Below are positions 11,207-20,876 of a stretch of DNA of 64,000 nucleotides, in pieces. The notes below the pieces were generated by a model, which worked only from the letters and a program-made list of their open reading frames with translations, was not told the origin of the DNA and ran no database searches. The stretch lies in the NCBI GenBank assembly GCA_023105745.1, contig JALGQZ010000011.1, positions 21,974,975 to 22,038,974 on the forward strand, read 5' to 3'. Each line of letters opens with the position of its first letter. The stretch's first letter is position 1. Origin of the DNA: Austropuccinia psidii (Eukaryota; Basidiomycota; Pucciniomycetes; Pucciniales; Sphaerophragmiaceae). The position numbers and the translations under genes were made by a program.

Positions 11207-11316
11207 TTATGGTGCTTGGTGGGGAGTGGAAGTTATGAAAGTAAGTTCCATCTCCTGGTATGCATCCCTGAGGGTTCTACTTCTTGTAAAACATCACCTT
11301 GGCCACTCTGTGAGCA
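11207..11316 (+). repeat. Direct repeat copy 2 in the element A 3' spacer
   Basis: Second copy of the 10839-10948 unit, sharing TATGGTGCTTGGTGGGGAG, GAAGTTATGAAAGTAAGTTC and CACCTTGGCCACT. Pyrimidine-rich TTTC tracts separate and follow the copies (11039-11100, 11400-11560). Confidence 0.85.
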
Positions 11317-11615
11317 TCAAAATGCTTGGTTTTCACTTTTCAGACACTTTTTTGGCCAGAATCAAGCAACTCACCACAAGAAGGACCAACCATCAGGATT
11401 TTTCTTTATTTCTTTCTTTACTCTCATTTTCTCTTATTATTTTTCTTTCTTTCTTTACTTGTATAATTTTCTTTCTTTTATTTCTTTAAAGCAGCAGCAT
11501 CCCCTCCCCAAATCATGTATTGGGAGGTTCCATTATCTTTTTTATTTTTTTTATTTTTTAGTATTTATAAGAGTGGGGATAGAAGCCAAACCAAACACAA
11601 ACAAGGAAAAGGAAA

Positions 11616-12754
11616 CTAGTTATCTCTACCCAAGTCATCAAAAGTTCTCTGGAAGTCATTTATCAACTCATCCTCATACCAGGCAAATTTTGCAGCCATC
11701 TCTTCAGAAGCAGTACCTGGAATAGTCCTGTCATTGGCATACATAATCACCTCTCTGCTATTTCTATCAACCCTCCTGAACAATCTGGCCACAGCATCTT
11801 GATTTTCACTAGCCGCGTTGGGATCTTCTCTGGTAACCCAGATAGGCCAATGTTTTCTTCTTTGGAAGACTTGGGCGGCAGGAAACGGCAAAGGGGATAA
11901 TCCATCTCTTCTTCTGCTGGAGCTGGCCACAGGTTGGAGTTGACGGGAGGTGGTTATGGGTGAGTTTCTAGGCTGTTGAACTGGTGATGGTCTTACTGCT
12001 GGAATCAAGGCAGGCCTGATGGTATGGGAAGTAGTTGGTGAAGGAGGAGGAAGGGTTGTAGGAATGGAGGCAAGCATTGGTTGAAAGGTTCTTGGAGTAC
12101 TGGGAATGACTTGACTTTGGAATCTGGTGTTGGCAAGAGGTTGAGAGGAGGAATTGCTGGATGGCTGGCCACTTGAATGGGGAATAACTTGAACTTCTTC
12201 ACCATCCAACTCATCACTTCCTTCAGCATCTGGATCTGATGGGGAATCAACAATTCTTCTTAGCTTCTTCACTACTTTCACCACTCCATCAGCATTGGTC
12301 CTTGAAATTGGAATTTCTGAGCTGTAGTGGATGGGCCTACCACCAATGGGAATGGACCCTCCAACATTAGTCCATCTGGCCACATCCCTCTGCCTGGAAC
12401 CAGTCACTACATCAAGATATCAGCACCAATTCAATCAAAATATGCAAAGCACTCACATTGAGAAAATCCAGAAGTGGCATCAGGGGTAGGCTCCTCAAGA
12501 ATGGGGAATTCCTGCCCATAAGGCCCATCCTTCCTACTCCACAAGTGTCTCTTGACCCGGGACAAAGTTGATCCGGTACGGCGGCATGGCTTCTTCCCAA
12601 TAAAGCAGAAATGGAATTTTGACGATGGAGGATTGTAATGTTGAAAGCAATCCTTACCCCTGGCCAAACACTCAGTACAGGCAGAATCAAGGACTTCAAC
12701 TGCTCTGAACCCATCATATGTTTGGGAGGGGTCAAAATGGCCAGAAGACGCCAT
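11616..12754 (-). CDS. Antisense accessory gene in element A, Zn2Cys6-like protein
   Basis: Two exons on the strand opposite gag-pol: 12754-12457 and 12406-11616, joined across a 50-nt GTGAGT...TAG intron, giving 362 residues from ATG 12754. N-terminal cysteines are C26, C29, C36, C50 and C57. With Phe at 47, the spacing is CX2CX6CX10(F)X2CX6C, exactly a fungal Zn(II)2Cys6 cluster in which the fourth Cys has become Phe. Next is a basic stretch, an acidic patch (DPDAEGSDELDGEE), a long Pro/Ser-rich linker, and a conserved-looking C-terminal helix region (about residues 300-362). An upstream in-frame TTG at 12769 is not a start. From memory, similar proteins recur in rust genomes. A DNA- or RNA-binding role is only inferred. 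Confidence 0.8.
12407..12456 (-). other. Intron of the antisense gene in element A
   Basis: On the minus strand the donor is CAAT|GTGAGT and the acceptor is GATGTAG|TGACTGG, 50 nt long. Reading through it hits a stop (FAYFD then TGA). Removing it gives a continuous frame, GFSQ-LTGSRQRD. The length is typical of short fungal introns. Confidence 0.85.
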
Positions 12755-13813
12755 AGAAGGAGAAGACAATCAACTGAAGACGCCAGAACCATGAAGAATA
12801 GACGGTGGCGGTGCAGAAGGGGAAGATTCAGTGAGCTCAGTCAGTTTGGAACTCATAACTGAAGAATATGCAAGCAGAAGATTCAAGACGTCAGAATCAA
12901 TCCACTCCATATCAAGAAAAAAGGAACTTGACTCAAGGAAATGGGGCCATAACTCAATTATGCCCCCCCTCAAAGCCTCTAAGGTGAAGGTTCATACCCC
13001 TTTGGGGCTGAACTCATCACCCAGGGCGTCCCCTGCAACTTTGGGGAGGCCAGGATCTTGATGGTCCTGGACCCCATCAATGGGTCCAGGCCATGTAAGG
13101 TAAAAAATGGGTAAGGGCCATTTCTGGACCCCTTGGTCACCCTGGGTCCCCAGCAAATTTGGGCCCAGGGGCTCCATTTTGGTCCTGGGGGCCTCCAATA
13201 GCCCCCACGGACCGCGGACCGTAGGATCCCAAAGACTCAAAAGGGCCAAAAAAGGCCAAAAATCAAGATATCGAGGTTTTTCACCAGAGCACCCAAAAAG
13301 GCCCATAGGCCATAAAAAAAATCAAAGACATCAAAATCCATCAGAGCAAAGGCCATAGCCCAAAGTGCCTTATAGGGCTGTTAAGGCCATCTCCATGGAT
13401 TATGGGGACAAGACCCCTTGGAGGAAATTTTTTCAAATGTTTCAATTTTTCAATTTTTTCCAGAGATTTAAGGCTTGCCCAATGAGTACACTTCATATAC
13501 TCATTGGGCATCATTTTTTGAGCACAAGAGCTCAGTGGTCCTTATTCTGGGATATATCCCAAGGCCACACCCCAAGAGCATGGCTGATTGAATCAAAAGA
13601 AAGAATGGCATATTCTGGAAGGAATACTCACTTAAGCTTGGAAAAAGGGGGGAATCAATTGAATTTGGCAGGGAAGAAGGAATGAAGGATTTTCAGGATA
13701 ATTGTCAAGAGGAAAAGAAAATTAAAAAGAAAATTTTTTGAAAAAATGTGGGGATATTGAGATTCCACTCAACAGTGGCAGGGTATTATGGTGTTCAGGA
13801 GCCCACCAGTTTC
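12755..13813. other. Element A 3' region with a GC-rich island
   Basis: Upstream of the antisense gene and before the polypurine tract. Bases about 12960-13380 are unusually G+C-rich for this window, with many GGCC, CCCAGG and GGGGCC words and a CGGACCGCGGACCG stretch. Overlapping frames are open on both strands (12831-13061, 12992-13306, 13107-13358), as expected from low stop density at high GC. None has recognisable protein features. It could serve as the promoter or leader of the antisense gene (inference). Confidence 0.6.
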
Positions 13814-13823
13814 AAGAGGGGGA
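13814..13823 (+). other. Polypurine tract, element A
   Basis: AAGAGGGGGA followed by TAC directly precedes the 3' LTR at 13827. This is the expected plus-strand primer position for reverse transcription. Confidence 0.9.
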
Positions 13824-13826
13824 TAC

Positions 13827-14586
13827 TGTAACAACCATCCATCAGGGGTAAGGGTATTCATTCATACACCCACTCAAACACCTCAAATCAGCAAATCCAG
13901 TATCTGCATCAGCAGTCAGTTTCAGCAATCTTCATTCTGAAACATGCATACAGCTTGGTACATCAATACAGCCTGTCAATACCTGTACAGGTTGGATTCA
14001 CCCAATACAGTTTCAATACACCAGTATGGAACTTTATGATCACTCAAATACACCACACCTCTTGTACAGGTTCTGTACAGCTGTACAGGACCTGTATTGG
14101 CCAGACTCAATTCAATCATCAATTTTTCTCATGAAAATTCTTCCTCTGGATCAGGGCTGGTGATTCTCACATATACCAGCCCCTCTTTCTCCCCCCTGGG
14201 GACTTTTCCCCAGTTAATTAATTTAGTTTATTTATTATTTTATAATTACTCTTATCCTTATTTTGGGTATTATAATTATTTAATCTTAAGTTAGTCTTTG
14301 CATTTCTCTCTTCGCCTGTACAGTATGAGTTGGGTGGCCATATCCTTATTAACCCTTCTCTTTCCATTCTGACAGGTTGAAACAGTGGACTTGGACTTGT
14401 TTGTGGTTGGCTCTTCTATTCTTTTACTCTTATCTTTTGTTGCTGCTTTTCTTATATTTATTCTTTAGCAATTTATCTTTAACACTCTTAAGTGTATCCC
14501 CTTTTATCTTATCTTTGAGCCCTCCATAAGTGAGTCCCAGTTTACTGAGTGCCAGGCCCTCTTCACTTCGAAGAGCCCCTGTGACA
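13827..14586 (+). repeat. Element A 3' LTR
   Basis: 760 bp, TGTAACAACC...TGTGACA. Six substitutions from the 5' LTR: two near 14027-14034, one at the AATTTTTCTC block, one at TTAGTC, and two near 14409-14441. Confidence 0.96.
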
Positions 14587-14591
14587 GTATG
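14587..14591. repeat. Target site duplication GTATG, right of element A
   Basis: Second copy of the 5-bp duplication. The relic gag sequence resumes directly after it. Confidence 0.95.
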
Positions 14592-15940
14592 TTAAATCTT
14601 TCCTGTAACATATCCCCTGTTTTTGAGTTCAATATGGATTTATTCTCTTTCACCAGAGAATGTTGGCCATGCTCCTAGTCTGGAAATATCCTTTAAAAAA
14701 TCTAATTTCTCCAGTGATATGTCTTTGAAATGTATTTAACATTTACTTTGGAAAGAATTTCCCTTCAGTTGAGGTTGAAGAAAGGCTTTGCATATCTGAA
14801 GTTGGTTCATAACTCTTATTAATTTGATCCACTTGTGAAACTATTTCCTCCTTAAATTTATTTCTCTCCTTAGTACTTCTTTCTAAGTGTGTACAATGTG
14901 CTATCTCTAGCACATGGTCTTTCAAATTTATTAGTTGGTCATTGATATGATTAATGTAAATATTATGCATTTCTTCATTTTGTAACTCAATTCTACTCCC
15001 AAATGTTTTTCATGTGTAAGAAATAGACTCAATTCCTGCAGTGTTCCCTGTACAACATTTAGTAAAATTTCTGTCATTTTTTAGCTAATTCATATTTAAT
15101 GTTGATTTATTGAAGTAATTATCATAATTGTTACGTTTTACATTAATGGTGTAATAAATATGTCTAATTTTATTCATAACTTTTGTGGAAAGGTCCTCTT
15201 AATCCTTTCTTGCTCCTTGATGGTGAGCTACATAAGAGTACTTACCATATTAAACACATTGTCCATGGATGAAGTTTCTCATTTGGGAATCCTGTACCCT
15301 TGTGGGTAAGGTCTGTTCCAATTGTCTTTTACTTTCCCCTTGTTTTTGTGAGTCTGGGACTTTTCTGCTTGCTCTGAGGTAGCTTGGGATTTTCCTTGGG
15401 GAGTTCTATAGCTTCTTGATGCTGCTGGTCCCTTCTTTTCCAAAGATTTGGTCATCTCCAGCTTTTTCTTTTTTTCTACTGCTAAATTACTTTTACTGTT
15501 AAACTAATTCTTGATCTTCTTGACCTTGTCCTGGAAAAACATTGGGCTCCAACTTCCTAAGAGTTCTATGGTATTCTTCCAAACCCAAAGCTCTTGATGT
15601 GTAAGTGGGATTTCATTCCCCCTGACAAATTCTTGGGAATATTTCCCATGCTTCCTTGTTGGCTGCTCTGAACAAGTTTCTGTACTGAGACTAATAAATC
15701 TCTATGACTGCCACATGGAAATAGACAGCCCTTAATACAGTACTATTAATCAGTTTTGGTTCAGAATTCACATCAAAATTTGTGGTTACATACCTTGGGG
15801 AATGGGGCAACTTTGGAATTCTCCAAATATGCCTTTATTGAGGAAGGCCTTCCAGTTTTGGCCCTTTTCTTACCTCTTACTCCTTGTTCATATCCATCTG
15901 GTTGAACTGAATAATTGCTTCCATTTCTGGTATGCACCAT
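14592..15940 (-). pseudogene. Decayed Ty3/Gypsy ORF1-gag relic, 5' half
   Basis: Minus-strand continuation of the relic at 3170-4335. ATG at 15940 begins MVHTRNGSNYS, comparable to [11 protein letters not shown] of elements B and C. A possible donor AAG|GTATGT follows at about 15791. About 15220-15320 encodes RPYPQGYRIPK then SSMDNVFNM, matching the ORF1 C-terminus of B/C ([11 protein letters not shown]...AMENVFQM). ORF1 ends ...KRTFPQKL-stop, and this stop overlaps an ATG as ATGA (15177-15174), the same junction as in B/C. Downstream, 14970-14743 gives a coiled-coil-like gag stretch (INDQLINLKDHVLEIAH...NKSYEPTSDM). Many stops and shifts, so no functional product. Confidence 0.85.
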
Positions 15941-17864
15941 TTTCAAAACTATATGAGATATAAAAAGGCTTAAAACAATAAAACACACACCTTTTGGTGG
16001 TTTTTTGGGTAAATCTGCTTTGAATAAAGTGCCCTTTATGGAAATATGGACTTTCCTGCTTTCTTCAGATTCTGGGCTGGTAATTTATCTTTTACCAGGC
16101 TTATAATTACCAGATGCAATATTTCCAATCCCAGACACTAAAACATGAAAATTCTAAAGAAAAAATTATTTTTAGGAGATTATTTATAATTTTTCTCTTT
16201 TATATTGACAATAATATATCCCTTTCAAGAAAAAATTGATATATCAGATTTTGAATCAAAGAGAATTCAGAGTAACTCAAAGAAGAATTTTATCAGTTTT
16301 TGGATGTGAAAAAGCAATTTGTAGATAAATATGAAATCAATCCTCATTCCTCAATGATAAAAGATTTGAAGACAATCTCAAAAATAAAAATATTCTTCTT
16401 TGAAAGAATAGGAAAAATTATTAAATTGATATACTTTTAATTTTGATTATTACTTGATGATTCTTTTTAGCTTTAGCTTGTATTATCCCTTTTTCCATTT
16501 TTCCTGAAAGATTAAGAAGTATCAATCAATACTTGTACCTTCACAAATTTTTTGATTACCTCATTTCCTATGTGGTATAGGCAATTAGCATAATGATAGC
16601 TGGTTGCCATGAGGTAGTTTGATGGATACTAGTTCCAAAAGGGCTTTAACTATGTTTATTTGGCTTATCAATGGTAAATAATTAAGAATTGGAATGGGTA
16701 CAGGAGTAACATTTGCTCATTACCTCCTTGTCACATCAAAATAGAAGCTTATTTGCTATTTTCTCATGCTTTTAATCAATTTTAACTTGGTAATAAGGTT
16801 CCCAAGCGGCTTCAAGAGAGAAATTGGGGAATTATCAGTCATGGATCAATTCTTTGGTGATTTTCACATCTCAGAGGCCTCAGAAGCTGACTACCCTGGC
16901 TCTTTTTGATGTCTTTTGTCCCTCTTAGCAATTTTCACATCAAAATTAGTAATTCAGGCTTCAAGACTGATATTTTCTATGGGTGTAGAAAGTCTTCATG
17001 TAAGAATATGGTGATATTAAGTGCCATAAGAATTGTATTCATTATTAGGTGTTGAAGTATTTTCCATATTACCACCTCATAGAGTTAATTTATGCTTATT
17101 CACCCCATGGAGTTACCCTGGGTTAATTTTTGCTTAGAATCCCAATCTGGCCTTAAATCCATTGATATAATTACTCAAAAAATGTTTATTCATAGCTTTT
17201 CTATATGAAAAATGATGAGCTTTGGATATATACATGACTTAAAGATGATTTATATTCCAGAACTTATTTTTATATCAATTGTGGCCGATTTGGGTGTTTA
17301 CAGTACACCTCAAGGCTCATGACTAGTGATACTTTTCCAAAAAAAACATTTTAGAAGATGTGGGTGCTATTTTAGGTTCTTAGAGCTAGGGGTTTCCAAA
17401 AAGGTTTGAGTTTTTGGGCCTTTGAAATCCTGATATTAAATAGACATTGTATTTAGAAAATCTCAGAAATCAATTTCAAGATTTTCTTGAAAGAAATCCA
17501 GATTTAAACCTCAAATTAGGAATATTTTACACCCATGATATTCAAAAAATGAAAAACTCTTGCAAGTATTACACAAGAAAACTTAATTTCTTAATTTTAA
17601 GTCTCTTTTTTACCGAAATTTCATTTGATGGTTTTTCAGGGATTTCTATACTTTGGGGAAACCATATCGTTTTACTGTTTATTGCTTTCATTCTTTATTC
17701 CCTTGAAGTATTTTTATTTGGATAGCTAAATTTCAGATTTTTCAATAATATCGGGTATTATCCAATAAGATCCCTTCATTAGTAAATTAATTAAATTCAA
17801 TGGGATTTACTGAGAAAAGACATGAAAATATGAAGAGACAATTTTTTCTCTATGTGTAAATTTA
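15941..17864. other. AT-rich spacer, no gene seen
   Basis: Probably includes the leader of the relic on its left, but no LTR or primer-binding site could be recognised. The 92-codon frame at 17447-17725 has no family features and is likely chance. No RNA gene seen. Confidence 0.55.
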
Positions 17865-17869
17865 TTGGC
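17865..17869. repeat. Target site duplication TTGGC, left of TRIM-1
   Basis: TTGGC precedes TGTCACAATG and is repeated at 20244-20248 right after the end of TRIM-1, which confirms the outer boundary of the nest. Confidence 0.92.
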
Positions 17870-18230
17870 TGTCACAATGCTGTCTTCAAGACCTCAACAA
17901 AGGGAACTCTTTCCAAAAAGGCTGTTAAACTGGTTGAAAAATGGGTTAATACTGGAAGTTGTAGATCACATTCCACCATGTGACAATACCCCTGGTTTCA
18001 GAGAGCTGTGTCCCAAAGTGCATGTAACTGATGGTATTACCCATGTTATCCTCATGGAGCTACATTAGTCACCACAGGAGCCTACAAGGAACCTCCAAGG
18101 GGCAGAACCCTTTTACACCAATGGAATGGAAAATCCAGCAATTTTTGGTTGTTTTTATTGAGACATTCCCTTGTCTCCAGCCAGAATTGAACCAGTGACT
18201 TTTTTAACCAGCTTATTGTCACAATGCTGT

Positions 18231-20135
18231 TTTCATGCTTAGTCTATGATGAAGTTACAATAATACTATTTACAACTTTAACTATGACTGTGACATGGTG
18301 AAATCACTTTGAAAAAGTTTTGAGGATAATAATAATGGTTTAAATATGAAGTAGGGAGGGATTTACTATTAATAAATAGTGGTGGTGAGTGCTTTTGAAA
18401 TCCCTGGGTGCAGTCTTACCAGTTGGGTTACTATAATAAGAGCTACAATATTAAGAATTAAAGTATACCAGACTTGTTTTCCAAGGGTATAGCTGTTTTT
18501 GAAATCTGTACTATGTAGTAATTTAAGATCAGGATGGGGATTCCTCTTTTGGGCAGAGAAAGGTCCCTTTTTATCCTGAAAATGGGTGAAAAGGTCCTCT
18601 AGACCATTTCACCTGGATGAAGTGAAGCTTTTTCACTTCAGAGTACTGGCTTGTGGCTTTCCACAAGGCCTGTATACTATTTATTGGGCTCAGATGTGGT
18701 TTTGAAATCACTGTCACAATGCTGTCTGCCAGACCTCAGCAAAGGGAACTCTTTCCAAAAAGGCTATTAAGCTGGTTGAAAGACCAATTAATACTGTAAA
18801 GCTGTAGATTACATTCCACCATGTGACAGTACCCCTGGGTTTAGAGCACTGCATCCCGAAGTGCATGTAACTGATGGTATTACCCATGTCACCCTCATGG
18901 AGTTACATTAGTTACAACAGGAGCCTACAAGGAACCCCCAAGGGGCGGAACCCTTGTACGCCAATGGAGCGGAAAACCCAGCAATTTCTGGTTGTTTGAT
19001 TGAGATCTCCTCTTGTTTCCAACTGGAATCAAACCCATGACATTGGTAACCGTTTTATTGTCACAATGCTGTCTGCCAGACCTCAGCAAAGGGAACTCTT
19101 GCCAAAAAGGCTATTAAACCGGTTGAAAGACCAATTAATACTGGCAAGTTGTAGATCACATTCCACCATGTGACAATCACATCTGGCAGTTTTCACCAAT
19201 ACAGGGTGAAAAGTTTGATCTGGGGACCACACAGCCCTATTCTGACATGTATGACATGTAGAATTCTGTACAAAACCTGTATGGTACCCCAGTATTGAGT
19301 GAGCTGTGATTATTGAGCTATAAGCAAGCTTCTTCATTCTTTTGACACTTCATAATAATGGCTATGGGATATTATCCCACAGAAAAGGTGTATTGGCCCA
19401 ATTCTGGGATTTTAACCTTAAAACTGCTATAGATTTGTCCGTTTTTGATATATTGAGCTCAATTTTGGTTCATTTTGTAGCCCTGGATGGTATCTACACA
19501 ATGGTATCTCATTTGGTATGGGTAAAATTAGATATGGCAAAGTTATGCCATGTACAAATTTTGTTATTCAGATGTATGATTTTCCCAATATCTGTATGGA
19601 GCTTGTTTTCTCCATAACTTTTGTTCTGGATGGGATATGGAAAGATTAATGGCACCATCAGATAGCCCTGATTGTGATCTTCCCAAAAAGACACCACTTC
19701 AAGTATCTCACACTGAAACTGTAGAAGTTAGATGAGAGGTGGATATTTTATTCACCCTTATTTGACCTTATTTTGGCCATAACTTCTGTAATTTTGGTGT
19801 TAGCTCAATTTGGCTAGTATTATTTAATATCCCTGACTTAAAGCTTAAATTTCAATACCCATTTTCTGGGATAGGCCTCTTCCTTGTGATTTCAGATGAG
19901 AGGTGAAAATGAAGGTTTAGGTTCAGCAACAACCTTGTGCAGGAATAACTTTGTTATTCTTTGTCCTATTATGATGGGACTTGTATATTTGGAAAGAGGT
20001 TAATTTCCTCTCCCTTTTGATAATCCTTTAGCTGATTTGGCTCAGCTCCATGTTTTGGTAGTATCTTAGCTTTACCATTGGTTTATGGTATTTGGCTGTC
20101 ATGCTTTTGCTCTGGTTTTGAGTCACAGGCTGACA
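18231..20135 (-). mobile_element. D-type solo LTR inserted in TRIM-1
   Basis: Aligns along its whole length with the reverse complement of the element D LTR. It starts TTTCATGCTTAGTCTATGAT (degraded from TGTCAGGATGAAACTATGAT) and ends GAGTCACAGGCTGACA. After removing nested TRIM-2 it is about 1436 bp, against 1423 bp for the D LTR. The flanking 5 bases GCTGT (18226-18230) and GCTAT (20136-20140) are a slightly mutated TSD. A solo LTR implies LTR-LTR recombination after insertion. Confidence 0.88.
18712..19175 (-). mobile_element. TRIM-2: complete 464-bp mini-LTR element
   Basis: LTRs at 18712-18828 and 19059-19175 (117 bp each, 7 differences by eye) with TGTCACA/TGTGACA ends and a 230-bp noncoding interior. 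TSD ATCAC at 18707-18711 and 19176-19180. Removing the element restores the D-type LTR sequence (GAAATCACATCTGGCAG). On the minus strand the interior, just after the LTR, has GGTTTGATTCC, which resembles a tRNA T-arm or B box. Confidence 0.92.
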
Positions 20136-20243
20136 GCTATCTTCCAGACCTCAAAAAAGGGAACTCTTTCCAAAAAGGCTATGAAACTGGTTGAAATACC
20201 AATTAATACTGGCAAGTTGTAGTTCACATTCCACCATATGACA

Positions 20244-20871
20244 TTGGCTTATTTAAGCCTCATTTCTGGATTGATTTTTCAATACCTTTTAAAATTGAAA
20301 TTTATTGGTTTTTGTTGTGTCATTTACCTTAATCTTCTTTTTCAAATATTAAATTCCACTACTTTTTACTAATACTAAATATTCCACAATATTCATAATA
20401 ATCATTGGTTATATTAAAAGTAATGAATATTCCCATTAATAATTTTCTCATATTTAGTTTTGAATATAATATTTAATGAGGCCTTTATTCAGTTTAAAAA
20501 ATCTATGAGGTCATTTTTTCATCCTAAATTAATATTTATTTTGGGAAAATAATAAAAAAAGTTTCTTTTCATCTTGATATTTTGATATTTATTTTGGAAA
20601 TTAGACATTTATTAAATAAATTGGTATTTAGTATTAATAGATTGATACATTAAGATTGGTGATTTTAGTTTCTCCAAGTACTTTTTTGTTTGTCTTACAT
20701 TTGTGTAGTTCTGTTATTGTGCTAGCAGTTGTGGAAAATTCTACTCTGTGGTCCTGAAATAGAAGTTCAAAATATATATATAAGTTTTGGTACTCATACT
20801 TCATTTATAATTTTCATTGTTATTGGATGTTTATAACTGTTAGAACTCATCTTTGATTGAATAATAATTGA
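20244..20871. other. TTGGC duplication, then AT-rich spacer
   Basis: The right TTGGC copy of the TRIM-1 TSD is followed by about 620 bp of AT-rich DNA up to element B. No ORF, repeat or RNA gene recognised. Confidence 0.6.
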
Positions 20872-20876
20872 GCTTT
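20872..20876. repeat. Target site duplication GCTTT, left of element B
   Basis: GCTTT before TGTAAGGTGTGG is repeated at 30971-30975 right after AAGGCTCACA. Confidence 0.95.

Larger units (their letters stand above)
4336..14586 (+). mobile_element. Element A: full-length chromodomain-type Ty3/Gypsy retrotransposon
   Basis: A 10,251-bp element with two 760-bp LTRs (TG...CA ends), a 5-bp TSD, a gag frame, a pol frame in the order protease-RT-RNase H-integrase-chromodomain, a polypurine tract at the 3' LTR, and about 3 kb of extra DNA between pol and the 3' LTR that holds an antisense spliced gene. The order places it in Ty3/Gypsy, and the C-terminal chromodomain suggests a chromovirus. It inserted into an older minus-strand gag-pol relic. 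The LTRs differ at six positions by eye, so the insertion is young. A single in-frame TAG in pol (7981) should block a full polyprotein. Confidence 0.97.
17870..20243 (-). mobile_element. TRIM-1: 464-bp mini-LTR element, split by a nested solo LTR
   Basis: LTR 1 at 17870-17985 (116 bp, TGTCACA...TGTGACA), internal 17986-18216, and LTR 2 in two pieces, 18217-18230 and 20141-20243. Without the insertion it is about 464 bp, the same as TRIM-2. It is noncoding. The minus strand is probably sense: a CCAGGGGTAT tract abuts LTR 1 on that strand like a polypurine tract, in the manner of AGGGGGATAC in element A. Such terminal-repeat retrotransposons in miniature depend on proteins from other elements. 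Its donor family here is unknown. Confidence 0.88.

Noticed and set aside
12992..13306. Possible protein in the GC-rich island of element A
   Set aside because: Frames are open on both strands because of low stop density at high GC; no motifs, start context or splice structure supports a gene.
17447..17725. Small membrane protein gene of 92 codons
   Set aside because: Hydrophobic segments are expected from T-rich DNA; no family resemblance or gene context.
17986..19058. Functional tRNA gene in the TRIM interiors
   Set aside because: Only a B-box or T-arm-like stretch is seen; no A box, acceptor pairing or cloverleaf could be built.
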